Shown here: positions 53,320 to 63,424 of the stretch, piece by piece | Position numbering within the stretch: position 1 is the stretch's first letter | How the letters are laid out: each line of letters begins with the position of its first letter | NCBI GenBank assembly: GCA_037953745.1 | Contig: JBAKBP010007105.1 | Location: forward strand, 1-64,000 | Direction: 5' to 3' | Length of the DNA: 64,000 nt | Source: Lithodes maja | Taxonomy: Eukaryota > Arthropoda > Malacostraca > Decapoda > Lithodidae | The notes under the pieces: model-generated | The model's input: only the letters and a program-made list of their open reading frames with translations | What the model was told of the DNA's origin: nothing | Databases searched by the model: none | Translations under genes and position numbers: made by a program

Positions 53320-56223
53320 TTGAAACTGGGTCTGTTGAATGTTCGTTCCTTGCGTAACAAAATGGATCATATTTGCGAGATCTTGGATGAACGTAACCTT
53401 GATGTATTATGTCTCACTGAGACCTGGTTGTTCGAGTCAGATCTGAATATTATCCAGGCGGCATTGCCTAAAACCCATTCCATAATAAATATTCCTAGGC
53501 CTAGGGGAGATCATCCGGGTGGTGGAGTGGCAGTTGTCTACTCCACATCTCTGATGAATATCTTGCAAATAAGCCATAACCCAGCCCCTCTTTATTATGA
53601 ACTGTTGGAAGTGGAAATAAAACTCCATCAACAAATTCTAAGAATGGCAGTTGTCTATAGGCCTGGCCATCGTGGCACAGATAGGGGTTTTATGGAAGAG
53701 TTTGGGCAGTTTCTCGAGGAATTTTCTGCTAAAACCGGAAGACTTTTGATATGTGGAGATTTTAATTACTGGGTTGACAGCCCTCATCTGAAGCCATTCT
53801 CTCCTGAGTTCCTTGAGTTGACTGATCAGAACAATTTTGTAAATCATGTGTCCCACCCAACTCATATCTTAGGACACACCCTTGACTTGGTTTTCTCTCC
53901 TGTGGGTTGTGGTGGTGTTCTGGATGTTGATGTTGAGAATGCTGACCCTAATACCTCTGATCATGCTTTGATTACTTTCAGCTTTGATTTCCCTAAGCCA
54001 CTCACACATGAAAAAGTAATCAGATTTAGAAATTATAAAAATGCAGACCTAAATTTGGCTAGCAGTGAAGTAAAACAGTACTTGGGAAGTGTTGATACTT
54101 CCAACCTTACTTCAGATGAGCTGGTGGAGGTACATGGAAATGCACTTAAATTAGTGTTCGATCATCACTGTCCAGAAGTAGAGAAGAAAATCATAGTACG
54201 AGATGATTCGCCCTGGTATAGCACTCGAGTTAAATTTCTTAGAAGAGCGCGTAGAAGAGCTGAACGTGAATGGCGGAAAAATAAAACAGACTCTACATGG
54301 TTGCAATATCTGTCAGCCAGAAGAGCTGTGGTCCACAAAATCAAAGATGAAAAGAAAGTGTATTATCAGGGAAAAGTTGACTCGTGTGGTAATGACCAGA
54401 GGAGGTTGGCTTCAATTGTAAACAGTTTACTTGGAAAAACAAGAGTCAGCTTAAGACCTTCTGTACCTGATGCCGAGTTGGCTGCCAACTTTGTGGCATT
54501 TTTTGCTGGCAAGATAACTCGCATAAGACAGGAACTGGATGATGCTTCTGTTGGTGAAGAACTTTCAGTTGTACTCCAACCCCGACACATTCCTAATAAT
54601 GTCCTCTCATCCTTTCACTCAGTAGAGGTGGACATGATCTCGTCCTACATAAGAAACCTCAATAAAACATTTTGCCCGTTGGATCCCATAAATGTTTCCA
54701 AGCTACCAAGAGTCTATGATCACACAGTTGAGTTTATTTCCAAAATAATTAATAAGTGCTTCTCTGAAGGTAGCTTCCCACATTGTGAAAAGCATGCACT
54801 ACTCCGACCTACTCTAAAGAAACCTGGACTTGATGTTGAGAACATGTTGAACTATCGTCCTGTCTCCAACCTGTCCTTCATATCAAAGATATTAGAGCGT
54901 GCAATACTTGACCAATTACAACCACTACTTCAGCAGAATGAAACTATCCCAACTTTTCAGTCTGCTTACCGACAGCATCATTCAACTGAAACAGCATTGA
55001 TTAGAGTACATAATGATCTAGTTGAGAACATTTGCAATGGTGTGGCCTCACTATTGGTCTTGCTTGATCTCTCTGCGGCTTTTGACACAGTGGATCACGA
55101 GTTGTTATTGAGTGATCTTTATGATTGTGGTGTGCGTGACTCCGCTCTCTTGCTTCTTGGGTCGTACTTGTCAGGTAGATCCCAGAGTGTGATGGTAAAT
55201 CAAGTGGTCTCGGACTCGACACCCCTGCAGTATGGTGTTCCGCAGGGATCAGTTTTAGGTCCTATCCTGTTTATAATTTATATTAGCAGTTTGTCTCTTC
55301 TGCTTCGTGCACATAATGTCACCTTTCACTTTTATGCAGATGACACCCAGATTTATGTGAGAATCACAAATATAGTTGATATACGGAGTAAGATGGAATT
55401 GTTGATGTCTGATATCAAGAAGTGGATGAGAGCGAGAAAACTTAAACTAAATGATGGTAAAACTGATATTCTCATCATCCGAGGAAATAGAAGAGCTGAT
55501 GATATAGTAGGTGCCCTCTCCATCAATGTGGGTGGATCTCAGCTGCGACCGGCCAACTCTGTTCGAAATCTGGGTGTATATGTGAACTCCCGATTAGATT
55601 TCAAAGAGCATGTAAACCAGATAGTTAAAAGTTGTTACTTGCACATCAGAAATCTCTATTTGGTGAAGCCGTTTATAACCAGACGTTGCCTCCTGACGTT
55701 GGTTCACTCATTGGTCTTCTCTCGTGTTGATTATTGCAATGCCCTGTTGGTGGGTCTTCCAAATTATATTTTGAAGAAAGTTCAGTCTGTTCTTAACAGG
55801 GCCGCAAGACTAATTTTTGGTGTTCCACCTAGAACTCCTACTACATCTCTTCACATAGAACTGCACTGGCTGCCAGTAAGAGCAAGAATAGAATTTAAGT
55901 TGTGTTTGGTGACTTTTAAGGTTCTCAAATTTGGTGAGCCTAGGTACCTTGCGGAGCTGCTTAGGCGCCCACCGGCACACCATGGTGTAGTTGTGCGTCA
56001 TGACAATGACCCTTTTCGTCTTGATGAACCATGGGCTTTCCAGCAGTCTTCTTTCTTTGAGAGGTCTTTCTCCTACATGGCTCCGAGGTTGTATAACAGG
56101 TTGCCGCTGTCCATGAGACAACTGAGTTCTGTTGAATGCTTCAAGAGACAACTTAAGACGTTTCTCTTTGAGAGAAGCTATGATCTTGAGAGAGGTGTCA
56201 TGACAGATGGCTATAGAGTTTAG
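53320..56223 (+). CDS. LINE C ORF2: endonuclease-reverse transcriptase (about 967 aa)
   Basis: Apurinic-type endonuclease: N7 in LLNVRSL, E34 in CLTETWL, D147/N149 in ICGDFNYW, SDH at 213-215. Reverse transcriptase: NYRPVSNLSFISKILER, YRQHHSTETAL, D583 and D589 in LDLSAAFDTVD, YGVPQGSVLGPILF, YADD at 672-675. A C-terminal region with CNALLVGLPNYIL and HWLPVRARIEFK follows. No catalytic residue is lost and there is no internal stop. There is no ATG before the endonuclease: the frame is open from 53269 and the first in-frame ATG falls inside RNKMD. Translation by frameshift or reinitiation from ORF1 is therefore likely. Numbering is from the TTG at 53320. Confidence 0.9.
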   Translation: MKLGLLNVRSLRNKMDHICEILDERNLDVLCLTETWLFESDLNIIQAALPKTHSIINIPRPRGDHPGGGVAVVYSTSLMNILQISHNPAPLYYELLEVEIKLHQQILRMAVVYRPGHRGTDRGFMEEFGQFLEEFSAKTGRLLICGDFNYWVDSPHLKPFSPEFLELTDQNNFVNHVSHPTHILGHTLDLVFSPVGCGGVLDVDVENADPNTSDHALITFSFDFPKPLTHEKVIRFRNYKNADLNLASSEVKQYLGSVDTSNLTSDELVEVHGNALKLVFDHHCPEVEKKIIVRDDSPWYSTRVKFLRRARRRAEREWRKNKTDSTWLQYLSARRAVVHKIKDEKKVYYQGKVDSCGNDQRRLASIVNSLLGKTRVSLRPSVPDAELAANFVAFFAGKITRIRQELDDASVGEELSVVLQPRHIPNNVLSSFHSVEVDMISSYIRNLNKTFCPLDPINVSKLPRVYDHTVEFISKIINKCFSEGSFPHCEKHALLRPTLKKPGLDVENMLNYRPVSNLSFISKILERAILDQLQPLLQQNETIPTFQSAYRQHHSTETALIRVHNDLVENICNGVASLLVLLDLSAAFDTVDHELLLSDLYDCGVRDSALLLLGSYLSGRSQSVMVNQVVSDSTPLQYGVPQGSVLGPILFIIYISSLSLLLRAHNVTFHFYADDTQIYVRITNIVDIRSKMELLMSDIKKWMRARKLKLNDGKTDILIIRGNRRADDIVGALSINVGGSQLRPANSVRNLGVYVNSRLDFKEHVNQIVKSCYLHIRNLYLVKPFITRRCLLTLVHSLVFSRVDYCNALLVGLPNYILKKVQSVLNRAARLIFGVPPRTPTTSLHIELHWLPVRARIEFKLCLVTFKVLKFGEPRYLAELLRRPPAHHGVVVRHDNDPFRLDEPWAFQQSSFFERSFSYMAPRLYNRLPLSMRQLSSVECFKRQLKTFLFERSYDLERGVMTDGYRV

Positions 56224-56400
56224 GCTATTTTGCCACTGCTAGTGATTGTTAAATGTGTGTTGTATATAAGCCTTCTTTTGATGCATTGATTTTTGTTCTT
56301 TTTTCTTTCTCTTTTCGAGCGCTAGTGAATTCTTCGGAAAAATTGGTGCTTATGAGAAATAAGTAACATGCTTATTATTATTTTTATTATTATCTCTCAT

Positions 56401-56865
56401 GTGATTTTGTTTTTATATTTCACAGCATTGTTTTCCTAAATATTCAATACGTTATTTGCACATAGTGATTTTGTCCTTGAACGTGACGATAGTGCGTTGT
56501 TATGTGTGCAATTAGTTTGCTTGGGAAACAGATTAACTTGCTCATGTAGTAATGTACACCCTATGTGGTGGATTGTGTTCTTTCATTTCATAAAGTTTAT
56601 TTTAGTAAGCGTTGTTTCCACATAGTGATTTTGTTAAGTTGTTTTTGACTTTTTATTGTCTTTGTCCCAGTTTTGGCTTGCTTTGTTTGTAAGTTTTACA
56701 TTTTAATTTATATGGTGTTGACCTTTTGACATTTTGATTAGTTCTTTTGCATTTATCTTGTGTCGTCCCAGTTTTGTTTTTTTATTTTGCAAGTTTTTCA
56801 TTATAATTTGTAACTTCAGTACTGTACACTACTTGTATGTTACGTATCTTATGTCTCTCTACCAG
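56401..56865. other. Intron of the beta-mannosidase gene, no further exon seen
   Basis: AT-rich and T-rich on this strand. The acceptor for the following exon is TCTCTCTACCAG, ending at 56865. Confidence 0.6.
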
Positions 56866-57056
56866 ATTGCAGATGAGCTAGGGATACTGATCTGGGAGGA
56901 CCTGACGTTCGCGTGCAGCATGTACCCCGTCGGGGACGCGTTCCTGGACAGTGTGAAGGCGGAGGTGGTGACCCAGCTACGTCGCCTCCACCACCACCCC
57001 AGTATACTACTGTGGGCCGGGAATAATGAGAATGAGGCGGCACTCAGAGATGATTG
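56866..57056 (+). CDS. Beta-mannosidase, internal exon
   Basis: 191 bp between TCTCTCTACCAG and G/GTATGTAT. It encodes IADELGILIWEDLTFACSMY, a DSVKAEVVTQLRRLHHHPSI block and LLWAGNNENEAALRDDW. This is the GH2 (beta/alpha)8-barrel region; the glutamate in the GNNE sequence is the usual acid/base residue of family 2 mannosidases. The enzyme removes terminal beta-linked mannose from N-glycan fragments in lysosomes. The exon ends after two bases of the last codon, in phase with the next exon (W followed by YGTISNF). Confidence 0.85.
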
Positions 57057-57114
57057 GTATGTATATAATTATGTACTGCATGTATGTATGTACTGTATGT
57101 TTGTATATATGTAT

Positions 57115-58380
57115 GTAGTTGTTGTTCCCTAAGCTGCCTGGCCGAACAGCCCCGAGTCCCTGAGAAAGGCCATGGCCACGATCGGGCTTTCCCACAGAGC
57201 TCTCATTGAGTGTAGATTGTGTTGTTGGCGTAAGTGGTTGTGTGAAATGCAGTCTTCTATGATGTGTTTAATAGTATGGGGTGCTGTGTTACATCCCGGG
57301 CAGGCGTCGACATCGGTGTCATCCAGTCTCTTCTGATAGCTCAGGAGAGCTGGATGGTGTCCGCATCTCAGCCTGGCCAGGTGGACTCTGTCCTCGCGAG
57401 GAAGGGAGGATTCGGAAGGATGGATTTCGGGAGGTCGTGCATGCAGCTGCGTGTTGTCTGTGAGTGAGTGGATGGATCGGTGAGAGATATGAGTATGGAT
57501 GTGCTTCTGGAAGTTGGTTCGGGGTGGGCAGGGAGGGAGAGAGGACAATAATTGTGTGTGATACCGTGTGCTGGGTGTTGTTTTGATATTTCTTGGTGTC
57601 TGTGGGTGTGTTGCCATGTAGTTTAGTGGGTGGTCTTGGTTCGTGGAGGCTGCTGCCAGGAATTGAGTGCCTCTCATGTCCAGATGGTGTTTGACTTTGA
57701 GGATTTTGGTTTCTTGATGTAGGTGATCTGTGGGTGCAGTAGCTATGCAGCCTGTAATGATCTTCAGGGCTTTGTTTTGAATAGTCTGTAAGGTCTTATG
57801 ATGTGTTTCAGCTAGGTTAGAAGCCCAGGCTGGGCTTGCGTATTCCATCACTGATCTTATGTATTGTTTATATACTGTGGTGGTAGTTTCTTTGTTGTGT
57901 CCAAATTTTGTGTGAGCAAGTGACCTGAGGGCATTAAGTCTGGGTGTCAGTTTCTTTTTAATGTTTGTGGTGTGCTGTTTGAATGTCATATGAGTATCAT
58001 ATGTTACTCCTAGGATTTTGGGTGTGTATGTATGTGTTAGGGGTGTGTTGTTTATGGTGAGTTGAGGGATGTATTAGTGTTCTCCTGTCCAACTTGTGAG
58101 CAGGGTTGTGGTGGATTTGGCTGGGGCTAGATTAAGTCTGTTTGTAGTGCACCAGCCATGTAGTGTGTTGAGATAGGGTTGAAGGAGATCTGTTGCTCTT
58201 TTTGGGTCATGGTGTGTGCATGTGAGTGTTTTGTCATCTGCATAGGAGGCTAAGTTTATTTGGGGCGTATTGGGTGTAGTTATATCGTGCATGTACAGAT
58301 TGAAGAGTGCGGGCGATAGGACGGATCCTTGTGGGACTCCGTTTGGAAAGTTTCTGATTTTAGATGACTGACCGGCAAAA
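57115..58380 (-). pseudogene. LINE family B, 3' part, antisense in the intron
   Basis: The minus strand gives NGVPQGSVLSPALFNLYMHD and ASYADDKTLTC (58074-58415), then YKQYIRSVMEYASPAWASNL, LARLRCGHHPALLSYQKRL and CPGCNTAPHTIKHIIEDC to a stop at 57129. The 3' tail is GGGAACAACAAC. LINE A copy 3 cuts the reverse transcriptase at 58380, and it continues at 59984-60208. There is a stop between the two frames near 58073. The tail is shared with R400. Confidence 0.85.
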
Positions 58381-59983
58381 GATAAAGGAAGGAGGGGAGA
58401 TGTTAGTAGAGCCATTGAAAATGTTATTTGAGGTATCGTTTAATACAGGACAAATCCCGATGGACTGGAGAGAGGCGAACATAACAGCTATATTTAAGAA
58501 GGGAAAGAGAAATGACCCAGGGAATTATAGACCAGTCAGTTTGACAAGTGTTGTGTGTAAACTAATGGAAACGGTAATTAGAGAAGGAATAATGGATCAT
58601 ATGAAGTCAAACCAACTTTTCAGTGGGAGACAGTTCGGATTCTTGCCGGGGAGGTCGACGGTACTACAGCTAATTAAGGTGGTAGATGATTGGATGCAAA
58701 TTCTAGAAGATGGTGATGTAATAGACGTGGTATATTGCGATTTTATGAAGGCCTTCGATAAGGTCCCACATAAAAGGTTAATAGAGAAAGTTAGAAGCTA
58801 TAATATAGGGGAGAAATGTGTGAAATGGATAGAAGCCTTCCTGAAAGATCGGAGACAGAGGGTACTGGTGAATGGAATAGGCTCGGGGTGGAGGGAAATT
58901 ACAAGTGGGGTACCTCATGGATCTGTGTTGGGACCACTGCTGTTCGTTATATTTATCAACGACTTGCCTGAAGTTATAACTAAAGGAAGTGAGGTATACC
59001 TGTATGCGGATGAAACTAAGCTGTATAGAAGAGTGAGGAGTAAGGAAGATATGGGTTTGCTTCAAGGAGATGTGGAGGGCATGAAGGGATGGTCTGAGCA
59101 TTGGTTAATGCCTTTTCATCCAAAAAAATGCAAGTACATGCGGATTGGGACCAGCAAGATAGACAAGGTAGGATACAGTATGTATGAAGCGATGGAGGAA
59201 GTGAGTGCAGAAAAGGATATAGGAGTAGTGATAGACAATAAGTTAAATTTCTCAGAACATTTAGTGGAAAAGATAAACAAAGCCAATAGAATTGTAGGGC
59301 TGATAAGGAGGACATTTGTGTCACTTGACGAAGAAATCTTCAGGAATCTCTATACAGCGCTGGTTAGGCCGCACCTGGACTATGCGAACCAGGTGTGGGC
59401 TCCATATATGGTAAAGGATATAGAAGCAGTGGAGAAAGTGCAGAGGAGAGCTAGCAAGCTGGTACCAACGTTGGAGAATGCGAGCTATGAGCAGAGGTTG
59501 AGGACACTGGGGCTTCCGACACTGGCATATAGGAGAAAGAGAGGGGATATGATAGAGACTTTTAAGATAGTGTCAGGAAAGTACGATGAGGATGTGTGTG
59601 AAGGTATCTTCTTGATGCGGGAGGGAACAAGAACGAGAGGACACTCTAAGAAAATTTACAAAGAAAGAAATAGGCTTGAGAAGGCAAAGAACTCATTTTG
59701 TGATAGAGTGGTAAATGAGTGGAACGCACTGCCCCAGTATGTAGTCGATTCCGAATCAATAAGGGAGTTTGAAAGTAATCTTGATAAAGCATGGGGAAGA
59801 CAAGATTTGAAGTTTGATTATAAAACAAAAATACAGAATAGTAAAAATGTTGCGTCTGCTACCGCCGCCGCCAACACCGTGAACGACCGCAGCAGTGCAA
59901 GTACTGGCACTGAGCTGGATACACAGGCATAGTTTGCCTTTTTCCAGAGGATCTACTGTAAGAAACTGTAAGTGTGCACATCT
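58381..59983 (+). pseudogene. CR1/L2-like LINE, family A copy 3 (inserted in LINE B)
   Basis: One open frame to 59932 with the reverse transcriptase and C-terminal domain, truncated 5' within GPDGIHPRIIKE. Two catalytic changes: VPQGS is VPHGS (H185) and YADD is YADE (Y214-E217, numbering from 58364). This copy should therefore be inactive despite its open frame. It ends with CTGTAAGAAACTGTAAG. Insertion joins in LINE B are clean at 58380 and 59984. Confidence 0.9.
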
Positions 59984-60208
59984 GCCTGCTAGGAAGTTGG
60001 CCAGCCACCTTTTTGTGTTGTTGTGCATGTTTGTGTTGTATATTTTGTTTGTTAGGTTGTGGCGGGGGATGGCATCGAAGGCTTTACTAATGTCGAGTGT
60101 GGCTAATAGTGATCTGTGTGGTGGTCTAGCCGAGTTGATGCCGTGGAAAGCTCTTTGTGTAAGGTCTGTGAGAAGAGTGTTTGTGGAGTGCAGTGGCCTA
60201 AAGCCATG
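59984..60208 (-). pseudogene. LINE family B, upstream part of the split reverse transcriptase
   Basis: The minus strand reads RPLHSTNTLLTDLTQRAFHG, LLATLDISKAFDAIPRHNL and KRWLANFLAGRCAH, the segment that precedes NGVPQGS in LINE B. It ends at the 13-bp microsatellite, where the copy is truncated. Confidence 0.85.
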
Positions 60209-60362
60209 TAGTATGTATGTACAGTATGTATGTACAGTATGTATGTACAGTATGTATGTACAGTATGTATGTACAGTATGTATGTACAGTATGTATGTAC
60301 AGTATGTATGTACAGTATGTATGTACAGTATGTATGTACAGTATGTATGTACAGTATGTATC
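60209..60362. repeat. 13-bp tandem repeat (TATGTATGTACAG)n
   Basis: About 12 nearly perfect units. Open frames with a 13-residue period across it are compositional. Confidence 0.95.
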
Positions 60363-61111
60363 TGTACAGGGTATCAAACGAAAACAGAGTCCGTTATTTT
60401 TAGCCTATTATTGTATAATTATGTAAAGATAAAATTATGGTTTATAGTTCAAATTATATCTTTGTAGATGATGAAATGGCCAAAACAATGCTTATTTCAC
60501 GTTAATTTTCATGTGTTCGTTGTGATATGCATTTAAGTCTTCAAACAAAATAGCTCCGGTTTGACACCCTGTATGTATGTATATATGTATATACTCAGGC
60601 ACATACTCCATAGCTGGGGATAGCCGACTCAAGACAGAGTCCGAACAGAAAAACAAAATAAAATTTTAAAAATCATACAACTGGTAAGGGCAGATTTTGG
60701 CCGGTATTACATAAGCCTATTTTCCTGCATTTTTTGTCTTGAAGTTTCTTAATGGCCAGTTGGGCTCGAGCGACTCTCCCCCAATGAAATGGAACAGGCT
60801 AGAAGATCGAATTACCGGTAATTGCCTCGGCATATGGAAGCATATGAAGGCGGTTCATTCGTGGCCACCCCCTTGGGGATTAAGGTGTCTGGCAATAGAT
60901 AGATTGATTGTGTTTCTTTAGTTGTACTGTATAGGAATAATATAGGTCCACTTAAATTAATTCTATCGTAAAATCTACATACAGTATATATTACAGTACT
61001 GTATCTTGAATGGGGATCTTGAGGATAATTTATTAAGCTCATTGGTGGTCTATGGAGGAAACTAGAATCATGATAAATAAATAGATAAATAATAAAATAA
61101 GCCCTACTCAC
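60363..61111. other. Intron sequence, no gene seen
   Basis: AT-rich. No exon-like frame with plausible splice sites was found. Confidence 0.6.
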
Positions 61112-61115
61112 TTAA

Positions 61116-61338
61116 CCCTTTCACGCACAGAACGCAATGTGCGCCTTTTCTGGGATACTTAAAAACCTTTATGACCATCAGGGGTGTTTAGAAATCTTTA
61201 GGTTTAGTTACTTCAACCTCTGCAGTTTCATTAAGTGAGCTGTGGGCAGAAAACTAATTTGGAGAGGTAATTATGAGATTGAGAAAACTATTTTGGAATG
61301 CTAAACGGCAATACAGAGTCCACAGGATAGCGAGAGGG
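61116..61338 (+). mobile_element. TTAA-flanked MITE, family B copy 2
   Basis: A 223-bp element between TTAA sites (61112-61115, 61339-61342), ends CCCTTTCACGC and CCCTCTCGC. Related to 3830-4056. Its right TTAA lies only 19 nt from the splice acceptor of the next beta-mannosidase exon. Confidence 0.85.
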
Positions 61339-61361
61339 TTAACCGTCTATTCTATTCTCAG

Positions 61362-61495
61362 GTACGGAACAATCTCCAACTTTGAGCAGTACAAGGACTA
61401 TGTGAAGCTGTACGTTGACACCATACGTATCGTTAGTTTGGAGGTGGACGACACAAGGCCGTTTGTCGTCAGCTCACCCAACAACGGCATATTTA
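61362..61495 (+). CDS. Beta-mannosidase, next exon (3' limit uncertain)
   Basis: The acceptor CTATTCTATTCTCAG ends at 61361. The exon starts by completing the split Trp codon and reads YGTISNFEQYKDYVKLYVDT, IRIVSLEVDDTRPFVVSSP and NNGI. This matches the known order in animal beta-mannosidases (a region ending in RPF..SSPTNG). Homology stops near 61492, where a tRNA-like sequence begins. A possible donor G/GTGTGG lies at 61501/61502. Either the exon ends there or a SINE has broken it. Confidence 0.8.
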
Positions 61496-61497
61496 GG

Positions 61498-61570
61498 GGA
61501 GGTGTGGTGGAGTGGTCTTGCCACTGGCCTGGTAATCCAAAGGTCCCGGGTTCAAATTGTGACGCATGCC
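61498..61570 (+). other. tRNA-like SINE head at the exon edge
   Basis: GTGGAGTGGTCTTGCC, CCTGGTAATCC and CCCGGGTTCAAAT align with the head at 15424-15482. The A and B boxes are recognisable. Confidence 0.6.
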
Positions 61571-61784
61571 GAGTATGAGCATGCTGTACAGAACGCTCAG
61601 TCAGACCCCACTCTCGCTAGGATCGTCAGGGCAGGAACTTTGGCTGTAGTCCGTGTAGAGTTTCCTAACTCAGTTTATGTGAGCCGTTGTACTATAAGCA
61701 TTATAATTATGTATTTTGTTTTCTTCTAAGTCAACGAGTTCTATTTTATATCATTAGATATAAGTATTGTGTGTGGGACTTATA
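61571..61784. other. No gene recognised
   Basis: A short open frame (THAEYEHAVQNAQ) continues from the SINE head but matches nothing I know. Confidence 0.4.
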
Positions 61785-63404
61785 TGTAATGATGAGAGGA
61801 GAGAGAGAGAGATATTACGTAACGACGGCCAGTGAGCGCGCCACGAGGTAGGTAGGCCTCCCTCCCTCCTCCCTCCTCCCTCCTCAAGCGCGTGGGAAAT
61901 CCTTTGTCGATCCCAGATTGAGAGAGAATATTACGTAATGATTGTCAGTGGGCGGTCCTTAGTAGTTTGCGATATGCCGCTAGAGGGCCGAGTATAAAAA
62001 GGAGAGGTCCTCGCCACAATTCTTTAGAACTCATCAGGCAGAGCGACTTCTCATATCCCTTGCAACTATCCATATTCTTCCGACTGATGTGAACTTTCTC
62101 TACTCTCTGAACAGCCTATCTTCTTCTCTTCTCGTCCCTTTTTAACCAATGACCCCTTTGGTGCAGATTTAGTCAGCCAAAGTATTATCGCTTGAGTTCT
62201 CACGAGATAAGTGCCTGTTAGATAGCCTATTTTTGGAAGGGTTAACTAGAATAGGATTGATTGATGTTTGTTGCACTCGTATATGCATTTCCCTGTGTGC
62301 GATTATTCATGTTCCTGTTTTCTGCTGGTTTAGGCAATGCTAGACTGGGATAGGGTTTCTGAGTTGTGATTTCCTATGAGTACTAGGTTGCGGTTGAACC
62401 AGTACAATTGCAACGGAGACGTGGAACGCCTAGGTGGTCTTTCTGACTGTGTACCGTGGGAGTTTAGCACTGTGTTGCGAGTGAGGGCTTTTGCCTCTGC
62501 CACCCAACACTGTGCTATCTCATTTGCTTGACTTTGAGAGGATCGCCAGGAGAGAACCAGATACTAGTGATCTGGATCTCTCAAGAGAGCATCCCGTCAA
62601 TTAACGTAATTTGGCCGCACAGTCTTAAGGACCTCGCTAGGCTACGAGCCGCTTGCTCAGCCATTGTCTCTTAACCTTATGTATCCCAGCTAGACTTTGC
62701 TCGACCAGCAGATACAGCATAGTATTGAAGCTTCTCCTTATGTATATTATTGTTTATGCACTATTGATTTCATGTGTGGCACGCTTAGCTGCTTCAGAGA
62801 TTAGTGGCCCACGAGCACAATCTTAGTAGGCTATTGCCAGTGCATTGTCGGAGTACTTCTTCTTAATGTTTGCCATATCCTATTGCTTATTCTTATAATT
62901 CTTCTTATGTCAATTTAAAGCCTTTAATTACCAGTGAGTTATTCATTAAATTGCTGTTCAAAATCCGATACTTACTTCTTATGAGTATTCGAGAAGCATC
63001 TAACTTATCAGAAGATTCCTTGCTTGATGCTCGAGGACTATTGTTTAACGTAACGTAATAGTGCCGATCCGAAGTAGAGGGTGGAGGACTTCTTAAGTTC
63101 TTAGTTCAAGGGTGGATTACTTCGGCTTCGGCCAACACTATTCTTTAGTGTTGTAGTACTTTCTTCTTTGTTTGATTGTTGACCAGACTAGATAACTCCC
63201 GTCTTGTTATTAGTCTGTTGTGTGAAACGCTAGTACCGAGTTCTTGTATACCCCGTTATAGCAGATAGAACTCTGGAGGGTAGTGGCGTTTTTTGTTCGG
63301 CTGGCAGTACTCTGGGGTTGGGATCGTGTGTTTCCGTTGTGGCAGCGAGCCATACTCGAGTCCTGTGTAAGAGCCCTAGTGTACCCGAGTGCCCGGTCGT
63401 AACA
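61785..63404 (+). repeat. Long 5' LTR of an LTR retrotransposon
   Basis: Putative 1.6-kb LTR starting TGTAATGATGAG and ending GGTCGTAACA, followed two bases later by a primer-binding site. A TATA box, TATAAAAAGG, is at 61993-62002. The left edge is inferred from the TGT...ACA rule, since the other LTR lies outside the window. A second TG at 61769 is an alternative. Confidence 0.55.
61993..62002 (+). promoter_or_regulatory. TATA box of the LTR
   Basis: TATAAAAAGG about 210 bp into the LTR. Transcription probably starts 25-35 bp downstream, near CTTTAGAACTCATCAGGC. Confidence 0.6.
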
Positions 63405-63406
63405 AA

Positions 63407-63424
63407 TGGCGACCTTGCTTAGGA
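63407..63424 (+). promoter_or_regulatory. Primer-binding site
   Basis: TGGCGACCTTGCTTAGGA just after the LTR end. TGGCGACC is a frequent primer-binding start in invertebrate LTR elements; the tRNA was not identified. Confidence 0.6.

Larger units (their letters stand above)
52922..56400 (+). mobile_element. LINE family C, nearly complete (5'-truncated in ORF1)
   Basis: Contains the C-terminal part of an ORF1 with zinc knuckles, then an intact endonuclease/reverse-transcriptase frame and a 3' UTR ending in a TTATTATTATT tail near 56380-56400. The motif content suits the CR1/L2/Jockey group. The 5' end is truncated. Confidence 0.85.

Noticed and set aside
60217..60426. Tyrosine/cysteine-rich protein with a 13-residue period
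   Set aside because: Translation of the 13-bp microsatellite.
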